A stretch of 64,000 bases of DNA from positions 1 through 64,000 of the forward strand of contig CANFXV010000005.1 of the NCBI GenBank assembly GCA_947451115.1. The letters are read 5' to 3'. The notes below the pieces were generated by a model, which searched no databases, was not told where the DNA came from, and was given only the letters and a program-made list of their open reading frames with translations. The stretch's first letter is position 1. Every line of letters begins with the position of its first letter. Below, one piece after another: positions 16,277 through 24,976 of this stretch. This DNA comes from Bacteroidota bacterium. GTDB lineage: Bacteria; Bacteroidota; Bacteroidia; Chitinophagales; Chitinophagaceae. Position numbers and translations under genes: made by a program.

Positions 16277-17941
16277 TTAATTGTTTGTTCTTTTCTTTTT
16301 ATTTGATTTAGTAGTTGCATTGGAGGCAATGATTTTAGCCATGGCAATGGCGTTGGCGGCATTCACAATACCACCGGTCTTAGCAATGGCTGAGAGGATT
16401 TTTGAACTATCTCTTTGGGGTACAGCAAAACTCATTTCTTTATCCTTCGGTGTCCAAACAGATTTCATGATTATATCTTTTACTTCTAGTGCAGTCAGCA
16501 TTGGGAAATAAGAACGAATCAGGGCGGCAATATTACTAACAATAGGCCCAGCCATACTAGTGCCATTTAAATAACCATGATTGTGTTTTCCAGGTAATGT
16601 AGAATATATTTTATTGCCCGGGGCCAACACGTCCACTATTTTAGGCCCATAATTACTAAAATCGGTCAGTATGCTTTCACCCACAAGCTCATCGCTACTA
16701 GCTGCTACGGTAAGTATATTTTTTGCAGAATCATTCAATTGACTAGAGTAGGGATTAGGAAAAACATTTTTCTCATCCAAGTTGTAAAATTCATTTCCTG
16801 CAGAGTGGATCATTAAAACATCTTTTGAAGCAGCATAACGAATAGCACTATCCACCCATATTTGCTGCGGAGAAAAAGATTTTCCAAAACTCATGTTGAT
16901 GATTTTTGCTCCATTGTCCACTGCATATCGAATGGCCAAGGCTATATCTTTATCATACTCATCTCCATCAGGTACCGCTCTAATGGCTATAATTTTTAAG
17001 GGTGGATACCATTGGTTAACTTGCCAACTGCTGTCTGGGATGCTTGCTACTAAGCCTGCTACATGGGTGCCATGTCTTGCATTGGGGCCAGTGACATCCT
17101 TGTTTCCATAATAACGATCAAAGAAATTATAGTATTCATCTTTTACAATGTCTTCACGAATATTGCCCATACTCAATTCTCTTGCATTCGCTGCTTTTTC
17201 TTTGCTTTCTATGTATTCATTTAAATCTTGAATGATGTCTGGAAACGGAGTAGACTTGTCAATGCCTAAAATGTTGACAGTTCTTAAAAAAGATAATTTA
17301 GCTTGAAAAGCTATTCTGCCAATGGGTTGATAAGGCTCTAATTGATTTGCAGTAAAATTAGAATCACCCATGTCTTTTATTATATTCGCGCCAATTTTTT
17401 TTAAGGAATTGGCAGCCATTTGAATGTATTGTAAGTTGGCTGATTCTTGTGCCGAAAAATCTATTTCTTTATTTACTTCTTGCCAGCTGGCATATTCTTT
17501 TTTCTCTAATGCATTTAAAGCAAGGGTGTCGATGATTTTATTTTCGTATTTATTTTTTAATTGATGATAGATTCTTGTTTTTTCTGCGTCTGCTTTGTCT
17601 ATGTTTCTTCCATCTTTGCCTCCTATAAAGTTCCATCCATGCACATCATCTACATAACCATTGTGGTCATCATCGATTTGGTTGTTCGGAATTTCTTTAG
17701 GGTTGCTCCAAAGTAGATTTTTCAAGTCCAATTGGTTGGTGTCAATGCCGCCATCAATTACTGCCACAAGGATGGGGCTAGGTGTTATTGAATAGCTAGA
17801 TAAAAGTTGATAGGCCTTAAGTAAACTTATGCCATGCACGCTGTCTTTTTCAAAATCCTTCCAATGCCAATTTTGATTGTTTTGTCCCCAAGCAAAAAAG
17901 ACCATAAAATAAAAAACAAAAATCAGTACAACAGATTTCAT
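16277..17941 (-). CDS. Exported S8 (subtilisin-family) serine protease
   Basis: A 554-residue protease with an N-terminal signal peptide (cleavage near AWGQ, residue 20). The catalytic triad is readable: Asp63 in VIDGGID, His290 in RHGTHVAG and Ser462 in NGTSMAGP. The Asp-His distance of about 227 residues is far larger than in subtilisin and reflects an inserted helical, charged region around residues 120-260, which contains the acidic stretch IDDDHNGYVDD just after the Asp motif. The C-terminus is a short Lys/Asn-rich tail; no T9SS sorting domain is recognisable, so it may be periplasmic or exported another way. It sits 17 bases downstream of the aldehyde dehydrogenase gene. Confidence 0.92.
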   Translation of the reverse strand: MKSVVLIFVFYFMVFFAWGQNNQNWHWKDFEKDSVHGISLLKAYQLLSSYSITPSPILVAVIDGGIDTNQLDLKNLLWSNPKEIPNNQIDDDHNGYVDDVHGWNFIGGKDGRNIDKADAEKTRIYHQLKNKYENKIIDTLALNALEKKEYASWQEVNKEIDFSAQESANLQYIQMAANSLKKIGANIIKDMGDSNFTANQLEPYQPIGRIAFQAKLSFLRTVNILGIDKSTPFPDIIQDLNEYIESKEKAANARELSMGNIREDIVKDEYYNFFDRYYGNKDVTGPNARHGTHVAGLVASIPDSSWQVNQWYPPLKIIAIRAVPDGDEYDKDIALAIRYAVDNGAKIINMSFGKSFSPQQIWVDSAIRYAASKDVLMIHSAGNEFYNLDEKNVFPNPYSSQLNDSAKNILTVAASSDELVGESILTDFSNYGPKIVDVLAPGNKIYSTLPGKHNHGYLNGTSMAGPIVSNIAALIRSYFPMLTALEVKDIIMKSVWTPKDKEMSFAVPQRDSSKILSAIAKTGGIVNAANAIAMAKIIASNATTKSNKKKRTNN

Positions 17942-17958
17942 GAAATAAAAGCTAAAAA

Positions 17959-19482
17959 CTAAAAATCAAATTTAATTCCTTGCGCTAAAGGAAGGTGCTT
18001 ACTCCAATTGATCGTATTGGTTTGTCTGCGCATGTAGGCTTTCCAGGCATCACTACCACTTTCTCTTCCACCACCAGTTTCTTTTTCACCACCAAAAGCT
18101 CCTCCAATTTCTGCGCCACTTGTGCCAATATTTACATTCGCAATGCCACAATCACTTCCTAGCTGCGATAAAAATAATTCAGATTCTCTCATATTCAAGG
18201 TCATGATGGCAGATGATAAACCTTGTGGTACAGCATTCTGTATTGCAATGGCTTCTTCAATAGTGGAATATTTCATTAGATATAAAATAGGCGCAAAAGT
18301 TTCATGTTGTACCATCGCATGATGGGGCAGGGCTTCTGCAATACATGGCTTCACATAACAACCACTTTCAAATCCTGCGCCTGTTAAAACACCACCTTCT
18401 ACAATAAATTTTCCGCCTTCTTTTTTACAAGCTTCGATAGATGCTAAATACATTTTCACTGCATCCGTATCAATCAATGGACCCATATGATTCTTTGAAT
18501 CTAAAGGATCTCCAATTTTTATTTGTTGGTAGGCGTTTACTAATTTGCCAACGAATTGGTCATAAATTTTTTCATGTATAATTAATCTTCTTGTACTTGT
18601 ACACCTTTGTCCTGCCGTGCCTACCGCTCCAAATACAGCACCCACCAAGGACATATCTAAATCTGCATGTTCAGAAATGATAATGGCATTGTTGCCGCCC
18701 AATTCTAATATAGTTTTACCTAATCTTGCGGCGACAGCTTGATTTAATTCTTTGCCCATTTTGGTAGACCCTGTTGCAGAAACTAAAGGAATTCTTGCAT
18801 CATGACTCATCCATTCACCCACTGATCTGCCACCTTGAATTAAATTATTGACCCCTTCCGGAACTTGATTGGCTTTAAATACTTTAGCCACTATGTTTTG
18901 AATGGCATTGCCACATAAGGGAGTTTTTTCGCTAGGCTTCCAAACTGTTACATTGCCACAAACCCATGCTAGGGCTGCATTCCAACTCCATACTGCCACA
19001 GGAAAATTAAAAGCAGATATAATACCTACAATACCCAATGGATGCCATTGTTCATACATTCTATGCAAAGGACGTTCACTGTGCATGGTGAGTCCATACA
19101 ATTGACGAGACAAGCCAACGGCAAAATCACAGATGTCAATCATTTCCTGTACCTCGCCTAATCCTTCTTGTAAACTCTTTCCCATTTCATAGCTCACTAA
19201 TTGACCTAAGGCTTGTTTTTCATTTCTTAAGGCTTCTCCCAATTGTCTAACCACTTCACCTCTTTTGGGTGCTGGCCATGTTCTCCATTCAAGGAAAGCT
19301 GCTTGGGCAGTTTGTATCACTTGTTCATAGGCTTCTCTGTCGGTACTAACAATGCTTCCGATTATTTTATTGTCTACGGGAGAATTGGAACTTATTTTTT
19401 GTCCCTTACTTTTATGCCATACAGTTCCAGTGGAACTTCCTTCGTTTTCTGTTTGTAATGCTAATGCTTGTAAAAAATTCAT
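17959..19482 (-). CDS. ALDH7-like aldehyde dehydrogenase
   Basis: A 507-residue NAD(P)-dependent aldehyde dehydrogenase. The catalytic Cys294 is in GQRCTS and the general-base Glu260 is in LELGGNN. FNFPVAVWSWNAALAWVCGN and the overall layout resemble the ALDH7 (antiquitin, alpha-aminoadipic semialdehyde dehydrogenase) subfamily, which oxidises aminoadipate semialdehyde in lysine breakdown. That substrate is inferred from the subfamily; no other lysine-catabolism gene is nearby. It lies 57 bases after rfaE2 and probably belongs to the same minus-strand run. Confidence 0.88.
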   Translation of the reverse strand: MNFLQALALQTENEGSSTGTVWHKSKGQKISSNSPVDNKIIGSIVSTDREAYEQVIQTAQAAFLEWRTWPAPKRGEVVRQLGEALRNEKQALGQLVSYEMGKSLQEGLGEVQEMIDICDFAVGLSRQLYGLTMHSERPLHRMYEQWHPLGIVGIISAFNFPVAVWSWNAALAWVCGNVTVWKPSEKTPLCGNAIQNIVAKVFKANQVPEGVNNLIQGGRSVGEWMSHDARIPLVSATGSTKMGKELNQAVAARLGKTILELGGNNAIIISEHADLDMSLVGAVFGAVGTAGQRCTSTRRLIIHEKIYDQFVGKLVNAYQQIKIGDPLDSKNHMGPLIDTDAVKMYLASIEACKKEGGKFIVEGGVLTGAGFESGCYVKPCIAEALPHHAMVQHETFAPILYLMKYSTIEEAIAIQNAVPQGLSSAIMTLNMRESELFLSQLGSDCGIANVNIGTSGAEIGGAFGGEKETGGGRESGSDAWKAYMRRQTNTINWSKHLPLAQGIKFDF

Positions 19483-19539
19483 TTATTTTGTTTTAATAAT
19501 GCTAGGGTATAGGAAATCATGAACTAGTATTTAGTTCAA

Positions 19540-20028
19540 TTATTTTTTTATTTTTTCAATCAAGTTAGTGGTCGAAAATCCTTCGACAATAGGGTTGATA
19601 ATTACTTTGCCTCCAGCAGCGATGACTTCTTTGGCGCCAACAATTTGCTCAATAGTATAGTCTCCTCCTTTCACTAGCACGTCAGGTAAAAGTGATTTTA
19701 TTAATTCTAGTGGCGTATCTTCTTCAAATATGACCACTAAGTCTACCACCATTAAATTGGCAAGCACAAGGGCACGGCTATGGGTATTGTTGATGGGTCT
19801 TGTTGGGCCTTTTAATCTTTGTACACTTTGGTCACTGTTTACACCTACAATTAAATAATCTGCTTCTTTGGCTGCTTGTGCCAAGGAGAATAAATGACCA
19901 GGATGTAGGATGTCAAAACATCCATTGGTAAAAGAAAAAGTTTTACCAGTAACTTTCCAAGCATTGATCAAAGCCTTTGCCTCAGCTACTGTTTTTATTT
20001 TTTTTTCTATGAGTTCTACAGCGCGCAT
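19540..20028 (-). CDS. rfaE2: D-glycero-beta-D-manno-heptose 1-phosphate adenylyltransferase
   Basis: A 162-residue nucleotidyltransferase equal to the C-terminal half of E. coli HldE. It activates heptose 1-phosphate to ADP-heptose for the LPS inner core. It has the cytidylyltransferase-fold motif FTNGCFDILHPGH (HPGH at 42-45), RLKGPTRPIN, VKGGDYT and the terminal GFSTTNLI (150-157). The kinase half (rfaE1) is not adjacent, so the function is split as is usual in Bacteroidota. It starts one base after the stop of the flippase-like membrane gene, indicating tight co-transcription. Confidence 0.94.
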   Translation of the reverse strand: MRAVELIEKKIKTVAEAKALINAWKVTGKTFSFTNGCFDILHPGHLFSLAQAAKEADYLIVGVNSDQSVQRLKGPTRPINNTHSRALVLANLMVVDLVVIFEEDTPLELIKSLLPDVLVKGGDYTIEQIVGAKEVIAAGGKVIINPIVEGFSTTNLIEKIKK

Positions 20029-20029
20029 C

Positions 20030-21010
20030 TTATTTAGTTTGTTTATTCACGATAGGTAGTATTATTAAACTCAAACCTCCCAATACGAGTACAATTAAGA
20101 ATTGAGAGAACCATTGTAGGGTTCCGTTGGCTAAACCTAATGTATAATCAATACCATTTAATTCTAAAACCTTGGCCATAAAATAGGCATAGGCGCCAAT
20201 GCCTCCTGGGGTAATAATCATACCAATGCTCGCATAGGCCAAACAACTAATGGCCGTAGCAAAAGAACTTTCAGTACCGATGGTTCCATACAAACCAATA
20301 TAGGTGGCCAATAAATACATCATCCAAATGCCAAAAGAGTATAGGAAAAATAAATTATGTTTTTTTAATTTAGTCGCACTCATGATGCCTGCCCAAACAC
20401 CCCAAAAAATTCCTTTGATACTATCGATCAGCTTTTTCAATTTTTGTTTGAAGACGAAAAAAAATACCATCAAAATAAGGATTACCGCAGTGAAAATTCC
20501 GATCAACAAAAGGTGGTGATTTTCGCTAGCTCCACTCGCTGGGCTAGATTGTAATTGTTGCCATCCTGTTTGTATGACATTAAATTGTAGCGTAAGGGCC
20601 AATAAAAATACAAGGCCCAAGCATAAAACATCAAAAGCACGTTCTGCTACAATGGTGCCCACAATTTTATCGGCAGGTACTTTTTCATACTTGGATAAAA
20701 GGGTACATTTTAAAACTTCTCCTAAACGTGGGATGGCTAAATTGGCCAAATAGCCAATCAGGACGGCTAAAAAAGTATTCATGATACCAGGACGATAGCC
20801 CAAGGGTTCCATAATCAACCGCCATCTTAAAGCGCGTAAAAAATGGGAGAAGCCTAATATAAAAAACACCGGAACAATGATCCAAAAACGAGAGTGTTCT
20901 AGGGACAGCTTAAATTTATCCCATTCCTGGTCTGGAATTTGGTGTAAACTCCACCAAATCAACAATATGCCTATTAAAAAAAAGAAGGCTATTTTAAGCA
21001 GTTTTCCCAT
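20030..21010 (-). CDS. UPF0104 / LPG-synthase-TM flippase-like membrane protein
   Basis: A 326-residue integral membrane protein with about eight helices, of the lysylphosphatidylglycerol-synthase transmembrane (UPF0104) family. The family signature is seen in SHFLRALRWRLIM near residue 56 and in YLANLAIPRLGEVLKC, TIVAERAFDVLCLG and the C-terminal TPGGIGAYAYFM. Members move or modify lipid-linked substrates, but this one lacks the aminoacyl-transferase domain of MprF. Its tight coupling with rfaE2 makes a cell-envelope lipid or saccharide role likely; that is inference. Confidence 0.88.
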   Translation of the reverse strand: MGKLLKIAFFFLIGILLIWWSLHQIPDQEWDKFKLSLEHSRFWIIVPVFFILGFSHFLRALRWRLIMEPLGYRPGIMNTFLAVLIGYLANLAIPRLGEVLKCTLLSKYEKVPADKIVGTIVAERAFDVLCLGLVFLLALTLQFNVIQTGWQQLQSSPASGASENHHLLLIGIFTAVILILMVFFFVFKQKLKKLIDSIKGIFWGVWAGIMSATKLKKHNLFFLYSFGIWMMYLLATYIGLYGTIGTESSFATAISCLAYASIGMIITPGGIGAYAYFMAKVLELNGIDYTLGLANGTLQWFSQFLIVLVLGGLSLIILPIVNKQTK

Positions 21011-21099
21011 TTAATATGAATTATTTCAATCCTCTGCAATTTACAACCAATTGTCTATAAATGGGGTGGGAGGGCCTTATTTATTAGCCTTTTTTGTCG

Positions 21100-21131
21100 T
21101 TTCTTAAAGTCCTTAGTATTACGTACCTTTG
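21100..21131 (+). promoter_or_regulatory. Promoter of the short GT5 / DUF4270 genes
   Basis: TACCTTTG (21124-21131) is a full match to the TAnnTTTG -7 element. TTTC at 21100-21103, 20 bases upstream, can serve as an imperfect -33 box. The ATG follows at 21170. Confidence 0.6.
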
Positions 21132-21169
21132 CACACTCAAACTTTGTACTGAGTTAAATCCCAAACGGA

Positions 21170-21988
21170 ATGTCTGAAAAAAAACGAATCTTATTCATCG
21201 CCACCGAGATGTCACCTTATTTAGAGTTGACAGAATTCGCTGAGGTCATCAATAAGCTCGCTATAAAAAGCAATGACAGCGGTTTAGAAGTGCGCTGTAT
21301 CATGCCTAGGTTTGGTGTTATTAATGAAAGAAGGCATCGCCTTCATGAAGTGGTTCGCCTTTCCGGTATCAATGTTCAGTTGGATGGAGATGATTACCCC
21401 CTTCAAATTAAGGTAGCTTCCTTACCCAATGCCAGATTACAGGTCTATTTTTTAGAGAACGAGGACTTTTTCAAAAGAAAGCACTTGTTTCATGATGAAA
21501 ATGAGCAATGGTATGATGACAATGCCATGCGTACCATCTTTTTCTGCCGTGGCGCATTAGAGACAGTGAAAAAATTCGGTTGGCCTCCAGATATTATCCA
21601 TTGTAGTGGTTGGATGACAGGATTGATCCCTGCCTACATTAAAAACGCTTTTAAAAAAGAGCCCGTTTTTTCTAATGCTAAAACAGTATTCACTATTGGA
21701 CAAAATACCTTCGACGAAAAATTTAATAAAGATTTTTTAACCAAGGCCATCATTAATACCAATATTAAGGACAAAGATTTAGAACCATTCAAGGATTTGA
21801 ACAATGCTTCTTTGTTTAGGGGTGGGGCTACTTATGCAGATGCCATTACTTTTGGCGCAGATGTAATTGACAAAAAATTAGTTTCTGAATTTTCTTCAGT
21901 TAAAGGGAAAAAAGTAATTCCATTCAATGGTTGGGATTCCGATTTAACAGAGTATTTAGATTTATACAACGAACTTGCAGGCAAATAA
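21170..21988 (+). CDS. Short glycogen-synthase-like protein (GT5 N-domain only)
   Basis: A 272-residue protein that covers only the N-terminal Rossmann domain of glycogen/starch synthases. It has LFIATEMSPYLELTEFAEVINKLA in place of the classical KxGGL loop, VRCIMPRFGVINERRHRLHEV, and IIHCSGWMTGLIPAYIKNAF, equivalent to the usual HCHDW region. The C-terminal GT1 domain that carries most nucleotide-sugar contacts is missing, and the Lys-x-Gly-Gly-Leu motif is replaced by ELTEFAEV, so ADP-glucose glucosyltransferase activity is doubtful. A full GlgA lies at 52652-54067. It is followed after 13 bases by the DUF4270 gene, a pairing I remember as typical of Bacteroidota, so it is probably a conserved protein with a different job. 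Confidence 0.8.
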   Translation: MSEKKRILFIATEMSPYLELTEFAEVINKLAIKSNDSGLEVRCIMPRFGVINERRHRLHEVVRLSGINVQLDGDDYPLQIKVASLPNARLQVYFLENEDFFKRKHLFHDENEQWYDDNAMRTIFFCRGALETVKKFGWPPDIIHCSGWMTGLIPAYIKNAFKKEPVFSNAKTVFTIGQNTFDEKFNKDFLTKAIINTNIKDKDLEPFKDLNNASLFRGGATYADAITFGADVIDKKLVSEFSSVKGKKVIPFNGWDSDLTEYLDLYNELAGK

Positions 21989-22001
21989 AGACAAATTATT
22001 C

Positions 22002-23495
22002 ATGGCATCGAACAACATAGTTAGAAATTTTCTTATAGCTTCTTTTACTGGTTTACTTTTTTCGGCATGTACTAAAGTCAGTACCACTGATTTGGGATTG
22101 GGTCTTTTGCCTCCATTGGATTATTTTAACACCAAGGATACCGTTTTAGAAATGACCACAACGACCGTGGATTATCCAGATTCTTTAAGGGTGTATGGTT
22201 CCGACTATCAATTGGTAGGTAATATCACTGACGATGCAATTTTTGGATCTACCAATGCCTCTATGTTTTTTCAATTAAAACCTAGTAGTTTTCCTTTTTA
22301 TATTCCTGGCAATAGAGATAGTTTAGAAGTAGATTCAGCAGTTTTAATATTGTCTTACAAAGGTTTTTATGGAGATTCTACAAAGCCATTGGTTTTGAAT
22401 TTGAGAAGAATAGATGCGAGTACCCCTTTATTCATTGATTCTCCTTTGTATGCTAGCAATTATCCTGAGCTCTACAATATAAAAACAGATCTTGCTTTGG
22501 CAGATCCTTTTACTTTAGATTTTACACATGCAAGAGATTCTGTCTACAACAGATTTGAAGCAGCAGCCAATCAAATTAGAATTCCTTTGTATAAAACTGT
22601 GGCTAAGACATTTATCAAAAATTTCGATTCTACTAATGCTTATCGAACAGATACTACTTTAAGAACTTATTTCCCAGGTTTTGCATTAACAGCCAATACA
22701 GCTTCTAATAAAAATGTGTTGGTTCAAATTAATTTACTTGATACCAATACAAAATTGGCCTTGTATTACAAGAGCACTTCAACTACAAGTGCTTCTTATC
22801 AAAGAGATACATCTGTGGCTAATTTTAGTTTTAGTTTGTATGACAATGGACGTGCTAATTTTATCAAAAGAAATACAGCAGGGTCTGAAATGGCCAAGCA
22901 CCTATCTAGTAAATTACTTAGTGATTCATTAGTTTATGTTCAAACCAGCCCTGGTACCATGGTTAAAATGAAAGTACCTGGTTTAAAGGCTTTTAAAAAT
23001 AAAATCATACATCGTGCAGAGTTGATTGCAGAGCAAGTGCCTGCTAATATTGGTTCAAATTCTTTAGAAAAATTCTTATTGCCTCCACAGTATTTATTCT
23101 TGGGCACTTACGACTCTACTTCTCAAAGAATTAGAAATGTACCCAATGACTTTAATGGTACTAGTGATGCATCTACCTTGGCGCGTTTTGGCGGAAAATT
23201 GCGTTATAAAAGCAGTAATGGCTATGATAATGTAGCTACTTACAATTTTAGCATCAGCAGGTATGTACAAGGCGTTATTTCTCGTTCGGATTCTATCTTT
23301 GATTTTAGAATTTTAGCACCTGTGAATGATTCTATTTCCTATGTATATCCTCATCCAAACAATGTATTGGCGCCAACGACAAACTATATATCTTCATCAT
23401 TTGGCAATCAGCCAGGCATTGGAAGGGTAAGACTAGGAGGAGGTACCCATTCTAAGTTCAAGATGAGACTACATATCTATTATTCAGATTTATAA
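22002..23495 (+). CDS. DUF4270 lipoprotein
   Basis: A 497-residue exported protein with the lipobox LFSAC in the first 25 residues, matching DUF4270 proteins of Bacteroidota. After the lipidated Cys come CTKVSTTDLGLGLLP and then a long beta-rich region (VDSAVLILSYKGFYGDST, and SFGNQPGIGRVRLGGGTHSKFKMRLHIYYSDL at the end in two parts). The function is unknown; surface or outer-membrane placement is an inference from the lipid anchor. The ATG at 22002 is chosen because it begins the signal sequence; a TTG-initiated extension to 21975 would overlap the upstream gene. Confidence 0.85.
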   Translation: MASNNIVRNFLIASFTGLLFSACTKVSTTDLGLGLLPPLDYFNTKDTVLEMTTTTVDYPDSLRVYGSDYQLVGNITDDAIFGSTNASMFFQLKPSSFPFYIPGNRDSLEVDSAVLILSYKGFYGDSTKPLVLNLRRIDASTPLFIDSPLYASNYPELYNIKTDLALADPFTLDFTHARDSVYNRFEAAANQIRIPLYKTVAKTFIKNFDSTNAYRTDTTLRTYFPGFALTANTASNKNVLVQINLLDTNTKLALYYKSTSTTSASYQRDTSVANFSFSLYDNGRANFIKRNTAGSEMAKHLSSKLLSDSLVYVQTSPGTMVKMKVPGLKAFKNKIIHRAELIAEQVPANIGSNSLEKFLLPPQYLFLGTYDSTSQRIRNVPNDFNGTSDASTLARFGGKLRYKSSNGYDNVATYNFSISRYVQGVISRSDSIFDFRILAPVNDSISYVYPHPNNVLAPTTNYISSSFGNQPGIGRVRLGGGTHSKFKMRLHIYYSDL

Positions 23496-23525
23496 GCCCA
23501 TCCTCAATCAAATTGTTTTTATTTA

Positions 23526-23533
23526 TATATTTG
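23526..23533 (+). promoter_or_regulatory. -7 promoter element of metK
   Basis: TATATTTG matches TAnnTTTG and lies 18 bases before the metK ATG. No TTTG was found at the -33 spacing. No SAM riboswitch fits into the 56-base intergenic region. Confidence 0.55.
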
Positions 23534-23551
23534 CACTTTAAATACTAATCT

Positions 23552-24805
23552 ATGCCATATTTATTTACTTCTGAGAGTGTTTCTGAAGGACATCCAGACA
23601 AAGTAGCGGATCAGATTTCTGACGCTTTAATCGACAACTTTTTAGCCTTTGATCCACAATCAAAAGTGGCTTGTGAGACTTTAGTGACTACAGGTCAAGT
23701 AATATTGGCGGGTGAGGTAAAATCTAAAGCGTATTTAGATGTTCAAACCATTGCACGTAATGTGATCAAGAAAATTGGTTACACCAAAAGTGAATATATG
23801 TTTGAAGCGGATAGCTGTGGTGTATTATCAGCAATTCACGAACAATCTGCTGATATTAACCAAGGGGTAGACAGAAAGAAAAAAGAAGAGCAAGGTGCTG
23901 GTGACCAAGGAATGATGTTTGGTTATGCAAGCAATGAAACTGAAGACTATATGCCTTTGGCTTTGGACTTAGCGCACAAAATTCTAATTGAATTGGCTGC
24001 CTTAAGAAGAGAGAACAAAGCGATTAAATATTTACGTCCTGATGCAAAATCTCAAGTAACCTTAGAGTACAACGACAAAAACGAGCCAGTAAGAATTGAC
24101 GCGATTGTAGTAAGTACACAACATGATGATTTTGATGCAGAAGGAAAGATGTTAGCGAAAATTAAAAAAGATATTGTTGAAATTTTAATTCCTCGTGTAA
24201 AAGCAAAATATAAGAAATACGCAAAGTTGTTTAACAACAATATCACCTATCATATTAACCCAACAGGTAAGTTTGTAATTGGTGGACCACATGGTGATAC
24301 TGGTTTAACGGGCCGTAAGATTATCGTAGATACTTATGGTGGTAAAGGCGCTCACGGTGGTGGAGCTTTCTCTGGTAAGGATCCAAGTAAGGTAGACCGC
24401 TCTGCAGCTTATGCAACACGTCATATTGCTAAAAACTTAGTAGCTGCTGGTGTAGCTTCTGAAGTATTGGTACAAGTATCTTACGCCATTGGAGTGGCTA
24501 AACCAACTTCTATTAACGTTAATACCTATGGTACTGCTAAAGTAAAAATGAACGATGGTCAAATAGGTAAATTGGTTGAATCTATCTTTGATTTACGCCC
24601 TTACTTTATCGAGCAAAGATTAAAATTAAGAACTCCAATGTATAGCGAAACTGCTGCTTATGGACATATGGGTCGTAAGAATGAAGTAGTTACAAAAACA
24701 TTCACAAGCCCAGACGGTAAAACAAAAACAATGAAAGTTGAATTGTTTACTTGGGAGAAATTAGATTATGTAGCGAAAGTGAAAAAAGCTTTCGGTTTAA
24801 AATAA
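23552..24805 (+). CDS. metK: S-adenosylmethionine synthase
   Basis: This enzyme makes SAM from methionine and ATP. The 417-residue protein has the N-terminal [20 protein letters not shown], the signature [12 protein letters not shown] near residue 117, and the C-terminal [19 protein letters not shown] loop. Compared with E. coli MetK (384 residues) it has a few extra loops, for example around residues 180-210, as seen in other Bacteroidota. The ATG at 23552 gives the standard N-terminus. It has its own promoter and ends in a double terminator. Confidence 0.97.
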   Translation: MPYLFTSESVSEGHPDKVADQISDALIDNFLAFDPQSKVACETLVTTGQVILAGEVKSKAYLDVQTIARNVIKKIGYTKSEYMFEADSCGVLSAIHEQSADINQGVDRKKKEEQGAGDQGMMFGYASNETEDYMPLALDLAHKILIELAALRRENKAIKYLRPDAKSQVTLEYNDKNEPVRIDAIVVSTQHDDFDAEGKMLAKIKKDIVEILIPRVKAKYKKYAKLFNNNITYHINPTGKFVIGGPHGDTGLTGRKIIVDTYGGKGAHGGGAFSGKDPSKVDRSAAYATRHIAKNLVAAGVASEVLVQVSYAIGVAKPTSINVNTYGTAKVKMNDGQIGKLVESIFDLRPYFIEQRLKLRTPMYSETAAYGHMGRKNEVVTKTFTSPDGKTKTMKVELFTWEKLDYVAKVKKAFGLK

Positions 24806-24821
24806 TGTTTTGATGAATTAT

Positions 24822-24853
24822 AAAAACCCTCTCGAGATTCGAGAGGGTTTTTT
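24822..24853 (+). terminator. First of two tandem metK terminators
   Basis: CCCTCTCGA (24827-24835) and TCGAGAGGG (24839-24847) form a 9-bp perfect stem around a 3-base loop, with a T-tract after it and an A-tract before it. Confidence 0.92.
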
Positions 24854-24870
24854 AAAATCATTAGAGAGGC

Positions 24871-24906
24871 TTTATAGATTTTTATATTTTATAAAAAATC
24901 TATAAA
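24871..24906. repeat. AT-rich imperfect hairpin between the two terminators
   Basis: The arm at 24871-24886 (TTTATAGATTTTTATA) and the arm at 24890-24906 are reverse complements with a single extra A in the second. It lies between two near-identical terminator hairpins. Confidence 0.7.
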
Positions 24907-24910
24907 AATT

Positions 24911-24941
24911 AAAGCCCTCTCGAGATTCGAGAGGGCTTTTT
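24911..24941 (+). terminator. Second of two tandem metK terminators
   Basis: The same hairpin core as at 24827-24847 with one extra G:C pair: GCCCTCTCGA (24914-24923) pairs with TCGAGAGGGC (24927-24936), followed by five T residues. The shared 21-base core (CCCTCTCGA, GAT, TCGAGAGGG) is identical in both, suggesting local duplication. Confidence 0.9.
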
Positions 24942-24976
24942 ATTTAGAAGCTATAGACACTTGAATGATATAATTT

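Noticed and set aside
23496-23551. SAM riboswitch before metK
   Set aside because: Only 56 bases lie between DUF4270 and metK, too short for any known SAM riboswitch, and a promoter element occupies the region.
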